This document shows positions 1-8,113 of a DNA stretch of 64,000 nucleotides, piece after piece. The position numbers and the translations under genes are program-made. The stretch is from Crenobacter luteus (GTDB lineage Bacteria; Pseudomonadota; Gammaproteobacteria; Burkholderiales; Chromobacteriaceae). The notes beneath the pieces are model-generated. The model made no database searches and had not been told where the DNA came from. It saw only the letters and a program-made list of their open reading frames with translations. Within the stretch, counting starts at the first letter, position 1; each line of letters starts with the position of its first letter. The stretch is taken from assembly GCF_004345725.1 (NCBI RefSeq), contig NZ_SLXG01000010.1, positions 1-64,000 of the forward strand. Reading direction: 5' to 3'.

Positions 1-89
1 TCAAGGTGATGAAGCGCATGGCCTATGGCTACCGGGACAGCGAGTACTTCTTCCTGAAGATCAGGGCCGCTTTCCCCGGGAATCCGTGA
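1..89 (+). CDS. Transposase, C-terminal fragment (ISL3 / IS204-IS1001 type)
   Basis: Only the last 28 codons are present; the frame read from base 3 runs to a TGA at 87-89. The tail contains KRMAYGYRDSEYFFLKIRA, the usual C-terminal signature of ISL3-family DDE transposases, which cut and rejoin the element's ends. The catalytic DDE residues lie upstream of the window, so activity cannot be judged. The family call rests on this tail alone. Confidence 0.6.
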   Translation, partial: KVMKRMAYGYRDSEYFFLKIRAAFPGNP

Positions 90-95
90 AGAACC
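1..95 (+). mobile_element. Right end of an ISL3-type insertion sequence (partial)
   Basis: The window opens inside an insertion sequence. The transposase tail ends at 89. The following bases fit a terminal repeat whose outer tip, read inward, is GGTTCTTCACGGATT (reverse complement of 81-95), overlapping the end of the gene, as in many ISL3-family elements. The boundary near 95 is inferred from this look only, since the other end is outside the window. The element abuts the terminator of the neighbouring permease gene. Confidence 0.45.
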
Positions 96-122
96 AAAAA
101 ACACCCCGCCTGGGCGGGGTGT
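96..122 (-). terminator. Rho-independent terminator of the first permease gene
   Basis: An inverted repeat ACACCCCGCC / GGCGGGGTGT (101-110 and 113-122) lies 20 bases past the stop of the leftward permease gene. On the minus strand it is followed by a T run (A run at 96-100), so it terminates leftward transcription. Confidence 0.85.
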
Positions 123-141
123 CGGTCTGGCATGGCTGGGA

Positions 142-1482
142 TCACGCCGTTTCGCGGGCCAGCTGCGGAGCGGCCTCTTCTTCGTGTTCTTCCTCGTCGG
201 CGATTTCGCGGCCCGGCAGCACCAGGTTCAGCACCACGGCGACCAGCGCGCCCATGGTGATGCCCGAATGGAAGACTTCCTGGATGAAGTGCGGCATCTT
301 CGACAGCAGTTCCGGCTTGACGGTCACCGCCAGGCCGCAGCCGACGGCGACGGCGATGATCAGGCTGTTGCGCTTGGTCTGTTCGACGCGGCTCAGCATG
401 CCGATGCCGGCGGAGATGATCATCGAGAACATCATCAGGCCCGCGCCGCCGAGCACCGGTTTCGGGATGGTGACGATCAGCGCGCCGACTTTCGGGAACA
501 GGCCGGCCAGGATCAGCATCACGCCGGTGATCGCGACCACGAAGCGGCTGGCGATGCCGGTCAGCGACACCACGCCGACGTTCTGCGCGAAGGTGGACAC
601 CGGCGGCGCCGACACGACCGAGGCGAGCGCCGAGCCGACGCCGTCGCACAGGATGCCGGCGGACAGGCGCTTGCCGGTGATCTTGGTCTCGGTGGCCGCG
701 CCCAGCGCCATGAAGGAGCCGGTGGTCTCGACGATGGTCACCATGAAGGCGATCGACATCGCGACGATGCCGGCGATCGGGAAGGTCATGCCGAAGTGGA
801 ACGGCTGCGGCAGCGCGAACACGCTGGCCTTCTCGACCTGCTCGAAGCTGATCATGCCGAGCGCCAGGCAGACGATGTAGCCGATCAGGATGCCGAGCAC
901 GACGGCGGACGCCGACACGATGCCCTTGCCGAACTGCACCAGCGCGATCACGGTCACCAGCACGAAGGCGGCGATCGCGAGGTTGCCCGGGTCGTTCGGG
1001 TTCGGGCCGAAGCTGTCGGCGGCCCAATTGAGCGCCACCGGCACCAGCGACAGGCCGATCATGGTCACCACGGTGCCGGTCACCGCGTGCGGGAACAGCT
1101 TGCGGATCTGCGGCATGAAGAAGCTGCCGACGATCATCACCAGCGAGCCGACCAGCGAGGAGCCGAGGATGGCCGGCACGCCGCCCGACAGGCCGACGCT
1201 GATCGCCGCGCCAACGAAGGCGAACGAGGTGCCCATCACGCAGGGCAGGCGGATGCCGATCGGACCGACGCCGCGGCACTGGATGAAGGTGACAATGCCG
1301 GAGCCCAACAGCGCCGCGTTGATCAGCGCGACGACCTGGTCGGCCGGCAGCTTGAGCGCGCCGCCGACCACTAGCGGCACGGCGATGATGCCACCCAGCG
1401 CAGCCAGAAGGTGCTGGGCGGCCAAAACGATGGAAGTGAGGACAGGCGGTTTGTCTTCGACGCCGTAAAGCAGTTTGCTCAT
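142..1482 (-). CDS. NCS2-family nucleobase (xanthine/uric acid type) permease
   Basis: A 446-residue inner-membrane transporter of the nucleobase:cation symporter-2 (NAT) family, which imports purines or uracil with protons. It shows the conserved AAQH in the first membrane helix, an acidic VETTGSF segment, and the NAT signature QNVGVVSLTG, the form typical of xanthine/urate carriers. I start it at ATG 1482, where TGGAGA sits 8 bases upstream; the longer start at 1506 has no ribosome site. It ends in a Glu-rich cytoplasmic tail. The gene at 1820-3166 is a close paralogue on the same strand, with its own terminator and the same double operator, so the two are probably separately transcribed but co-regulated. 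Exact substrate is not determinable here. Confidence 0.9.
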   Translation of the reverse strand: MSKLLYGVEDKPPVLTSIVLAAQHLLAALGGIIAVPLVVGGALKLPADQVVALINAALLGSGIVTFIQCRGVGPIGIRLPCVMGTSFAFVGAAISVGLSGGVPAILGSSLVGSLVMIVGSFFMPQIRKLFPHAVTGTVVTMIGLSLVPVALNWAADSFGPNPNDPGNLAIAAFVLVTVIALVQFGKGIVSASAVVLGILIGYIVCLALGMISFEQVEKASVFALPQPFHFGMTFPIAGIVAMSIAFMVTIVETTGSFMALGAATETKITGKRLSAGILCDGVGSALASVVSAPPVSTFAQNVGVVSLTGIASRFVVAITGVMLILAGLFPKVGALIVTIPKPVLGGAGLMMFSMIISAGIGMLSRVEQTKRNSLIIAVAVGCGLAVTVKPELLSKMPHFIQEVFHSGITMGALVAVVLNLVLPGREIADEEEHEEEAAPQLARETA

Positions 1483-1659
1483 TGCAGTGTTCTCCAGTGT
1501 GCCCATGGTTTTGTTGTCGGGCGTTGCCTTTGTCGCGCAAACGCCTCGGGTACCCGGTCGGCCCGTCGGTCTTCTTGTGGACCTTGGCCGCGTCCGGTCT
1601 GTCGACAGGATGTTTACCGTGGCTGAAAAGGTACTCCCGCCGTCATCGGGGTGAACATT

Positions 1660-1694
1660 CGTAGGAATACGCCGCCTGATCCGTAGTTCTACGG
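1660..1694. promoter_or_regulatory. Double operator CGTA-N4-TACG upstream of the first permease
   Basis: Two 12-base dyads of the form CGTA-N4-TACG occur at 1660-1671 and 1682-1693, 22 bases centre to centre (about two helical turns). The same arrangement with identical spacing stands before the paralogous permease at 3352-3385. The start codon is about 180 bases further left in both cases. This looks like a binding site for two dimers of a purine-responsive regulator. The regulator is not identifiable from this window. Confidence 0.6.
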
Positions 1695-1776
1695 ATGTCC
1701 GCTCGGGTTGCCCCTCGCTTTTCGCGGTGGAATCACGCGTTTTTCTGCAATGTAAAAAACGCCAATGACCGTCATA

Positions 1777-1803
1777 AAAAAAGCGCCCGCCAGGGCGCTT
1801 TTA
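1777..1803 (-). terminator. Terminator of the second permease gene
   Basis: Stem AAAGCGCCC / GGGCGCTTT with loop GCCA, 17 bases past the stop of the leftward gene at 1820. The A run on the left and T run on the right would let it work on either strand. Confidence 0.85.
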
Positions 1804-1819
1804 GGCGGCGGGCGCGGCC

Positions 1820-3166
1820 TCAGGCGCGCTCCCCGGCGGGCGTGTCGAAGTCCTCGGCGGCGTGCGCGTCGTCGAATGCGGTCGGCCGGCCCGGCAGGAT
1901 CAGGTTCAGCGCCAGCGCGACCAGCGAGCCGGCGGTGATGCCCGACGCGAAGACCTCCCTGACGAAGGCTGGCAGCCGGGCGAGCAGTTCCGGGCGTACC
2001 GTCACCGCCATGCCGCAGCCGATCGCGACGGCGATGATCACGCCGTTGCGCTTGTTGTGCTCGACGCGGCCGAGCATCTGCACGCCGGCGGCGACGATGG
2101 TCGCGAACATCATCAGCCCGGCACCGCCGAGCACCGGCAGCGGGATGGTGACGATCAGCGCGCCGAACACCGGAAACAGGCCGGCGAGCACCAGCAGCGC
2201 GCCGGTCAGCGCGACCACGTGGCGGCTGGCGACGCCGGTCAGCGACACCACGCCGATGTTCTGCGCGAACGACGAGAACGGCGTGGTCGACATCAGCGCC
2301 GCCAGCGCCGAGCCGACGCCGTCGCACAGGATGCCGCGCGCCATCCGCTCGCCGCTCATCGGCGTCCGGGTCGCGGCGCCCAGTGCGAGGAAGTTGCCGG
2401 TCGACTCGACGATGGTCACCAGGTAGGCGATGGCCATGCCGACGATGCCCGACACCGGGAAGGCGAGGCCGAAGTGCAGCGGCTGCGGCACCGCGAAGGT
2501 TTGCGCCGCGACGACCGGCGCGAAGTCGACCTTGCCCAGCGCCAGACAAACGAGGTAGCCGGCGATCATGCCGATCACGATCGCGGCGGCCGAAAAGATG
2601 CCGCGGCCCCACTGCACCAGGCCGATCACCAGCGCCAGCACGCCGAAGGCGACGCCGAGGTTGGCCGGGGCAGCGTAGCCCGGGCTGCCGACCTGGCCGC
2701 CGGCGAACCAGTCGACCGCGACCGGGATCAGCGACAGGCCGATCATGGTCACCACGGTGCCGGTGACGACCGGCGGGAACAGCGCGCGGATCTGCGGCAT
2801 GAAGAAGCTGCCGATAATCATCACCATCGAGCCGGCCAGCGCCGAGCCCATGATGCCGGCGACGCCGTGCTCGAAGCCGACCGCGATCGCCGCGGCGACG
2901 AAGGTGAAGCTGGTGCCCATCACGCACGGCAGCTTGATGCCGATCGGGCCGGCGCCGCGGCACTGGACGATGGTGACGACGCCGGACACCAAGAGCGCGG
3001 CGTTCACCAGCGCGACGGTCTGGTCGGTCGGCAGCTTGAGTACGCCGCCGACCACCAGCGGCACCGCGATGATGCCGCCGAGCGCCGCCAAGAGGTGCTG
3101 GGCGGCCAGAAGCCAAGACAGCGCCGCCGGCGGCCGGTCTTCAACCTGGTAGAGCAGAGGGTCCAT
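1820..3166 (-). CDS. NCS2-family nucleobase (xanthine/uric acid type) permease, paralogue
   Basis: A 448-residue multi-helix permease, collinear with its neighbour at 142-1482 over almost its whole length. It has the same AAQH motif, VESTGNF acidic segment and NAT signature QNIGVVSLTG. The start is ATG 3166 with GAGGA 6-7 bases upstream. Tandem paralogues with a shared operator suggest a duplication followed by specialisation, for example xanthine versus urate or guanine, but the substrate cannot be read from the sequence. No purine-degrading enzyme gene lies beside them. Confidence 0.9.
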   Translation of the reverse strand: MDPLLYQVEDRPPAALSWLLAAQHLLAALGGIIAVPLVVGGVLKLPTDQTVALVNAALLVSGVVTIVQCRGAGPIGIKLPCVMGTSFTFVAAAIAVGFEHGVAGIMGSALAGSMVMIIGSFFMPQIRALFPPVVTGTVVTMIGLSLIPVAVDWFAGGQVGSPGYAAPANLGVAFGVLALVIGLVQWGRGIFSAAAIVIGMIAGYLVCLALGKVDFAPVVAAQTFAVPQPLHFGLAFPVSGIVGMAIAYLVTIVESTGNFLALGAATRTPMSGERMARGILCDGVGSALAALMSTTPFSSFAQNIGVVSLTGVASRHVVALTGALLVLAGLFPVFGALIVTIPLPVLGGAGLMMFATIVAAGVQMLGRVEHNKRNGVIIAVAIGCGMAVTVRPELLARLPAFVREVFASGITAGSLVALALNLILPGRPTAFDDAHAAEDFDTPAGERA

Positions 3167-3351
3167 GAAAATCCTCGGGGAAGTGAAAGCGTGGCGTGCG
3201 GCGCGCGCGTCGTCGGCCGGCGGGTTCCGGATGGGGCGGCGCCGGGCGGGCGCAAGCGTCGGGGCAGGGGAAACGGCGGGGCGGACGAGCGCGCGCTCGG
3301 CACTTCGGTATCAGGCGGCCAGCTTAGCCGGCTGGCGCGGCGGCGAAAATT

Positions 3352-3386
3352 CGTAAGGCTACGGTGCGCTGTCCGTAGCCTTACGG
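3352..3386. promoter_or_regulatory. Double operator CGTA-N4-TACG upstream of the second permease
   Basis: Dyads CGTAAGGCTACG (3352-3363) and CGTAGCCTTACG (3374-3385), again 22 bases centre to centre. Outer flanks ATT and GATG are also shared with 1657-1697. The variable inner bases differ between the copies while the CGTA/TACG arms are kept, as expected for a protein-binding site. Confidence 0.6.
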
Positions 3387-3417
3387 ATGGGATGGCGTGG
3401 GATTTTCGGCGGCGCGC

Positions 3418-3657
3418 TCAGATCTTGAGCAGCTTCATCGCGCGCGCGAGCGTGTCGACCGACTCCTGGTGCTTGCCGGCCTTGTGCAGCGCCTCGCCGT
3501 CGGCGCGCAGCTTCTTGACCTCGGCCAACTGCTCGGCGCTCAGCGGCGGGTTCTTCGCGAGCGCGGCGTCGATCTTGGCCATGTCGGCGGGGCAGTGGAA
3601 GGCGAACGCGCTCAAGGGGGCGGCCAGCAGCGCGAGCAGGGACAGGCGGGATTTCAT
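3418..3657 (-). CDS. Small secreted/periplasmic helical protein
   Basis: A 79-residue protein with an N-terminal signal peptide (Lys-Ser-Arg, then a Leu/Ala-rich core ending in a small-residue site near residue 18-20). The mature part has one Cys and is predicted helical with TPR-like spacing (GEALHKAGKHQESVDTLARA near the end). Start ATG 3657 is preceded by GAGGA at good distance; longer in-frame starts lack both a ribosome site and a signal peptide. It carries one copy of the TTGGCCGAG word at 3520. No family recognised; function unknown. Confidence 0.7.
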   Translation of the reverse strand: MKSRLSLLALLAAPLSAFAFHCPADMAKIDAALAKNPPLSAEQLAEVKKLRADGEALHKAGKHQESVDTLARAMKLLKI

Positions 3658-3865
3658 GGCGGTTTCCTCGAATCGACCGGAGGGAGTCCCGGATATAGAC
3701 GATGCGCGCGCCGCCGGCAAGCTCGTCGGCGCGCGCCGCGCCGGGAATGCTGGCCATCCCTGAGCACGGCGCGCGCAATGCGCGCTACAATCGGGTTTTG
3801 TTCGACGGCGCGCCCTCGTCCGGCGGCGTGCCCTGACCTGTTCCAAAAGACCAAAGAGACCCGAA

Positions 3866-5062
3866 ATGACTCTGTTTGCTTCCGTTGAGCTCGCCCCGCG
3901 CGACCCGATCCTCGGCCTGAACGAGGCCTTCAACGCCGACACCCGTGCCACCAAGGTGAACCTGGGCGTGGGCGTGTACTTCACCGACGAAGGCAAAATC
4001 CCGCTGCTGCGCGCCGTGAAAGCCGCCGAGCAGGCTCGCCTGGAAGCGGCCGCGCCGCGCGGCTACCTGCCGATCGAGGGCATCGCCGCCTACGACAAGG
4101 CCGTGCAGGAGCTGCTGTTCGGCAAGGATTCCGCGCTGCTGGCCGACGGCCGCGTGGTCACCGCCCAGGCCCTGGGCGGCACCGGCGCGCTGAAGATCGG
4201 CGCCGACTTCATCAAGCGCCTGGTGCCGGACGCCACCGTCGCCATCAGCGACCCGAGCTGGGAAAACCACCGCGCGCTGTTCGAATCGGCCGGCTTCCCG
4301 GTCGTCAACTACCGCTACTACGACGCCGAGACCCACGGCGTGAACTTCGCCGGCATGCTGGCTGCGCTCGCCGCGCTGCCGGCCAAGTCGGTCGTCGTGC
4401 TGCACGCCTGCTGCCACAACCCGACCGGCGTCGACCTCACCACCGAGCAGTGGCAGCAGGTGGTCGCCGTGTGCAAAGAGAAGGACCTGATCCCCTTCCT
4501 CGACATGGCCTACCAGGGCTTCGCCGACGGCATCGAGGAGGACGGCGCGGCCGTGCGCCTGTTCGCCGACTCGGGCCTGTCCTTCTTCGTGTCCAGCTCG
4601 TTCTCGAAGTCGTTCTCGCTGTACGGCGAGCGCGTCGGCGCGATCTCCATCGTCACCCAGAACAAGGACGAGTCGGCCCGCGTGCTGTCGCAGGTCAAGC
4701 GCGTGATCCGCACCAACTACTCGAACCCGCCGACCCACGGCGGCACCGTCGTCGCCACCGTGCTGAACAGCCCGGAACTGCGCGCGATGTGGGAAGCGGA
4801 ACTGGGCGAGATGCGCGATCGTATTAAATTGATGCGCACCCAGCTGGTCGACAAGCTGGCCGCCCTCGGCGCCGGCGACTTCGGCTTCGTGAAGGCGCAG
4901 CGCGGCATGTTCTCGTACTCGGGGCTGAGCGCAGCCCAGGTCGACGTGCTGCGCGAACAGCACGGCATCTACGCCGTGTCGACCGGCCGCATCTGCGTCG
5001 CCGCGCTGAATAGCCGCAACATCGACGCCGTCGCCAGCGCGGTGGCCGCCGTGCTGAAGTGA
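3866..5062 (+). CDS. tyrB: Aromatic amino acid / aspartate aminotransferase
   Basis: A 398-residue class I PLP aminotransferase that interconverts Tyr, Phe or Asp with their 2-oxo acids using 2-oxoglutarate. The PLP lysine is K248 in SSSFSKSFSLYGERVG, a form typical of TyrB. W132 (SDPSWENH) and HNPTG (about 184-188) line the cofactor. Length matches the family. It stands alone between divergent neighbours and ends at a strong terminator. Substrate preference between aspartate (AspC) and aromatic (TyrB) cannot be settled by reading; the SKSFSLYGERVG segment favours TyrB. Confidence 0.88.
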   Translation: MTLFASVELAPRDPILGLNEAFNADTRATKVNLGVGVYFTDEGKIPLLRAVKAAEQARLEAAAPRGYLPIEGIAAYDKAVQELLFGKDSALLADGRVVTAQALGGTGALKIGADFIKRLVPDATVAISDPSWENHRALFESAGFPVVNYRYYDAETHGVNFAGMLAALAALPAKSVVVLHACCHNPTGVDLTTEQWQQVVAVCKEKDLIPFLDMAYQGFADGIEEDGAAVRLFADSGLSFFVSSSFSKSFSLYGERVGAISIVTQNKDESARVLSQVKRVIRTNYSNPPTHGGTVVATVLNSPELRAMWEAELGEMRDRIKLMRTQLVDKLAALGAGDFGFVKAQRGMFSYSGLSAAQVDVLREQHGIYAVSTGRICVAALNSRNIDAVASAVAAVLK

Positions 5063-5083
5063 GCTCGGCCAACGTCGTCACGC

Positions 5084-5109
5084 AAAAAGCCGCCCTCGGG
5101 CGGCTTTTT
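5084..5109 (+). terminator. Terminator of tyrB
   Basis: Stem AAAAAGCCGCCC / GGGCGGCTTTTT-type hairpin 21 bases past the tyrB stop. One copy of TTGGCCGAG (reverse orientation, 5064-5072) lies between the stop codon and this hairpin. Confidence 0.9.
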
Positions 5110-5167
5110 CCTTGTCGGCGGGGTGTGCGCGACGCTTCGCTGGCCTCGCTCGGTTACGGCCAGACTT

Positions 5168-5674
5168 TCAGCCGAACAGCGTGCGCGCGCCCTCGTAGCG
5201 CGCGGCGAAGTAGGGGTTGGACAGGTACTCGGCGCGGATGGTGCTGTTGCTGCGCGGCGCGTGCACGAACTTGCCGTCGCCGATGAAAAGCCCCATGTGC
5301 GAGAACGGCCGCCCCAGCGTGTTGAAGAACACCAGGTCGCCGACCCGCAGTTCGTCGATGCCGACCGGTCGGCCGAGCCGGGCGATCTGCGCGGCGTTGT
5401 GCGGCAGTTTCACGCCGACCGCGTTCTGGTAGATGTAGGCGACCATGCCGCTGCAGTCGAGCCCCGCCTCGGGGTTGGCGCCGCCGAACTTGTAGTCGAG
5501 GTCGAGCAGGCCCAGCGTATACATCAGGATCTCGCGGCCGGCGCCGTCGGCGCTGAGGTTCGACAGCGCGACCGGCGCGCGCGGCCGCGGTCGCGCCGTC
5601 GGCTTGCGGACCGGGGCCGTGGTGCAGGCGGCCAGCGTCGCCGCCAGCGCGAACAGCGCGGCGCGGCGCTTCAT
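5168..5674 (-). CDS. NlpC/P60-family lipoprotein (peptidoglycan endopeptidase)
   Basis: A 168-residue protein. A lipoprotein signal ends in LAAC (Cys near residue 17), followed by a Thr/Pro/Arg-rich linker and an NlpC/P60 domain that cleaves peptide cross-links in peptidoglycan. The catalytic Cys is in LDCSGMVAYIY, and the catalytic His is in FSHMGLFIGDGKFVHAP. Start ATG 5674 overlaps the stop of the upstream uup gene (ATGA at 5671-5674), so the two are translationally coupled. Close to the Spr/MepS class of outer-membrane-anchored endopeptidases. Confidence 0.88.
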   Translation of the reverse strand: MKRRAALFALAATLAACTTAPVRKPTARPRPRAPVALSNLSADGAGREILMYTLGLLDLDYKFGGANPEAGLDCSGMVAYIYQNAVGVKLPHNAAQIARLGRPVGIDELRVGDLVFFNTLGRPFSHMGLFIGDGKFVHAPRSNSTIRAEYLSNPYFAARYEGARTLFG

Positions 5675-7581
5675 TGCGTCTTGGCCTCGAGTTCCTCCCA
5701 GCGCGCGAGCTTGTCGAGCAGGAGCTCGTCGATCTGGTCGATGCGCGCCTGCCAGCCGCGCGCCTCCTGCGGCGTGTCGCGGTAGGCGTTCGGGTCGATC
5801 AGCTTCTCGGTCAGCTCGGCCTGTTCGGCCTCCAGCGCGGCGATCTCGTCCGGCAGGCGTTCGAGTTCGCGCTTCTCGTTGAACGACAGCTTGTTCGATT
5901 TGGGCTTTTCGCGCGCCGGCTTCTCGACGTTGGCCGAGGGCGCCTCCTTCTTCTTCTCGGCTGGCTTCATCGCCGCCATGCGCGCGCGGGTGTCGACCCA
6001 GTCCTGGTAGCCGCCCGGGTATTCGTTGAGCTGCCCGTCGCCCTCGAAGGCGATCACCTGGGTGACGACGTTGTCGAGGAAGGCGCGGTCGTGGCTGACG
6101 AGGAACACTGTGCCGCTGTACTGGCCGAGCACGTCCTCCAGCAATTCGAGCGTGTCGATGTCCAGGTCGTTGGTCGGCTCGTCGAGCACCAGCACGTTGG
6201 CCGGGCGGGTGAAGAGGCGCGCCAGCAACAGCCGGTTGCGCTCGCCGCCGGACAGGGACTTGACCGGGCTGCGCGCGCGCGCCGGGTCGAACAGGAAGTC
6301 CTCCAGGTAGCTCATCACATGCTTCTTCTGCCCGCCGATCTCGACGAAGTCGTTGCCCTGGCTGATCACGTCGGCGACGCTCATCTCCTCGTCGAGCTGT
6401 TCGCGGAACTGGTCGAAGTAGGCGATCTCGAGCTTGGTGCCGCGCTTGATGCTGCCGCTGTCCGGCTCGAGCTCGCCGAGGATCAGCTTCAACAGCGTGG
6501 TCTTGCCGGCGCCGTTCGGGCCGATCAGGCCGATCTTGTCGCCGCGCAGGATGCGGCTGGTGAAGTCGCGGATCAGCGTGCGGCCCTCGTAGCCCTTGCC
6601 GACGTGTTCGAGTTCGGCGACCAGCTTGCCCGAGCGCTCGCCCGGGTCGAGCTGGAAGTTGACCTGGCCGACGCGCTCGCGGCGCGCGGCGCGTTCGCGC
6701 CGGATCTGCTCGAGGCGGCGCACGCGGCCCTCGTTGCGGGTGCGGCGCGCCTCGATGCCCTTGCGGATCCACACCTCTTCCTGCGCGTGGAACTTGTCGA
6801 ACACGCGGTTCTGCTCTTCCTCGACCGCCAACTCCTCGGCCTTGCGCGTCTGGTAGGCGGAGAAGCTGCCCGGATAGCTCCTGAGCACGCCGCGGTCGAG
6901 TTCGACGATGCGGGTCGCGACGTTGTCGAGGAAGCGCCGGTCGTGGGTGATCAGCAGCACGCTGCCGGAAAACGCCTTGAGCAGCGATTCGAGCCATTCG
7001 ATCGCCGCGACGTCGAGGTGGTTGGTCGGCTCGTCCAAGAGCAGGATGTCCGGCTTGGCGGCCAGCGCGCGCGCCAGCGCGACGCGTTTTTTCCAGCCGC
7101 CGGACAGCTCGCCGACGCGCACGTCGGCGTCAAGGCCCAGGTGGGTGAGGGTGGCGGCGATCAGCGCGTCGAACTGCCAGCCGTTGGCGGCTTCGAGCGC
7201 GTGCTGCAGCCGCTCGATGTCGGCCAGCGCCGCCTCGTGGTCGGCGCCGGGCTCGGCCAACCTTTGCGTCGCCTTGTGGTAGTCGGTGAGCAGCGCCTTC
7301 ACGTCGCCGAGGCCTTCGGCGACCGCCTCGAACACCGTGTGCTCGAGGTCGAACACCGGTTCCTGCGGCACGTAGGCGATCTTGACGTCGTTGCGCGCGA
7401 CCACGCGGCCGTCGTCGAGTTTGACCGCGCCGGCGATCGCCTTCAGGAGCGACGACTTGCCCGCGCCGTTGCGGCCGATCAGGCCGACCACCTCGCCCGG
7501 CTCGAGCGCGAAATCCACATTGTCCAGCAACGGCACATGGCCGAATGCCAGAGCCGCCTTCTCAACCGTCAACAGCGCCAT
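5671..7581 (-). CDS. uup: ABC-F family ATPase Uup
   Basis: A soluble 636-residue protein with two ABC ATPase domains and no membrane segment, so a translation-associated ABC-F ATPase. Domain 1: Walker A GRNGAGKSS (36-44), signature LSGG (159-162), Walker B LLLDEPTNHLD (about 180-190). Domain 2: GPNGAGKTTL, LSGGERNRLLLARL, LVLDEPTNDLD. A charged coiled-coil tail of about 90 residues is the Uup-type C-terminal domain, which binds nucleic acid in E. coli Uup. It lies upstream of, and overlaps, the NlpC/P60 lipoprotein gene. Two copies of TTGGCCGAG fall inside it (5930, 7252), read as Ser-Ala-Asn and Leu-Ala-Glu. Confidence 0.92.
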   Translation of the reverse strand: MALLTVEKAALAFGHVPLLDNVDFALEPGEVVGLIGRNGAGKSSLLKAIAGAVKLDDGRVVARNDVKIAYVPQEPVFDLEHTVFEAVAEGLGDVKALLTDYHKATQRLAEPGADHEAALADIERLQHALEAANGWQFDALIAATLTHLGLDADVRVGELSGGWKKRVALARALAAKPDILLLDEPTNHLDVAAIEWLESLLKAFSGSVLLITHDRRFLDNVATRIVELDRGVLRSYPGSFSAYQTRKAEELAVEEEQNRVFDKFHAQEEVWIRKGIEARRTRNEGRVRRLEQIRRERAARRERVGQVNFQLDPGERSGKLVAELEHVGKGYEGRTLIRDFTSRILRGDKIGLIGPNGAGKTTLLKLILGELEPDSGSIKRGTKLEIAYFDQFREQLDEEMSVADVISQGNDFVEIGGQKKHVMSYLEDFLFDPARARSPVKSLSGGERNRLLLARLFTRPANVLVLDEPTNDLDIDTLELLEDVLGQYSGTVFLVSHDRAFLDNVVTQVIAFEGDGQLNEYPGGYQDWVDTRARMAAMKPAEKKKEAPSANVEKPAREKPKSNKLSFNEKRELERLPDEIAALEAEQAELTEKLIDPNAYRDTPQEARGWQARIDQIDELLLDKLARWEELEAKTQ

Positions 7582-7750
7582 GCCGAAAATTCCGTCGTAC
7601 TAATGCAAAGACCCGCATTCTACCATGAGGGGGTGGGGCGCCCGCCGCCTCGCCCGCCGCCGCCGCCGGCTGTTACAATCCGGTGCCCGACGCGGGCGGC
7701 CCGGCCGCCCCGTTCCGACCCACCGCGTGACCCTATATAAGGATGCCGCC

Positions 7751-8104
7751 ATGTATTTCGTTGACCGTTCCGTCGCCGTCGTCAAGCCCAAGGAGCCGTT
7801 CATGGCCTGGCTGAACGCCGTGCCCGGCAACGACATGGATCTCAGCCTCGAGAGCCTGCGCGCCGACTGCACCGTGATCCTCCTGCCCGAGTTCGCCGAG
7901 CCCGAGGAGGCGGTGTCCTACATCGACGAAATCTACGAGCAATTGTTCAAGATGGAACTGGCCAGCTGGTACGAGGACGAAGCGCTGTGGCCGCAGGACC
8001 GCTCGCTGAAAACCTTCTGGGAGTGGTTCGACGTCGAGATCCACTCGACCGTCATCGACAGCGTCGACGACGACATCATGAACAGCCCGGCCGGCGAGCT
8101 GTAA
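7751..8104 (+). CDS. Conserved hypothetical acidic protein
   Basis: A 117-residue acidic cytoplasmic protein with no signal or membrane segment, with a Trp-rich C-terminal half (ELASWYEDEALWPQDRS, TFWEWFDVEIHS). I do not recognise the family beyond its resemblance to short uncharacterised beta-proteobacterial proteins. Start ATG 7751 has AAGGA 7 bases upstream. A -10-like TACAAT at 7674-7679 may be the promoter of the following run; no clear -35. It is followed 9 bases later by the next gene, so probably the first gene of the folC run. Confidence 0.75.
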   Translation: MYFVDRSVAVVKPKEPFMAWLNAVPGNDMDLSLESLRADCTVILLPEFAEPEEAVSYIDEIYEQLFKMELASWYEDEALWPQDRSLKTFWEWFDVEIHSTVIDSVDDDIMNSPAGEL

Positions 8105-8113
8105 GACCCCGCC

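Noticed and set aside
184-1374. Long rightward open frame opposite the first permease
   Set aside because: Rich in His, Asp, Arg and Gln with no domain, no RBS, and fully antisense to a clear permease. It is a high-GC shadow frame.
1483-1659. Purine riboswitch in the leader of the first permease
   Set aside because: I looked for a xanthine (NMT1) or other purine riboswitch fold because these occur before such transporters, but could not match a consensus by eye. The dyads explain the conserved part better as DNA sites. An Infernal scan of 1483-1700 and 3167-3390 would settle it.
1862-3763. 633-codon rightward frame opposite the second permease
   Set aside because: Same low-complexity composition, runs through a terminator-free gap and across the operator; antisense to an unmistakable NCS2 gene.
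5168-6997. 609-codon leftward frame fusing the uup region to the NlpC/P60 gene
   Set aside because: Its first ~440 codons are the wrong frame of uup; only the C-terminal 168 codons from ATG 5674 are real.
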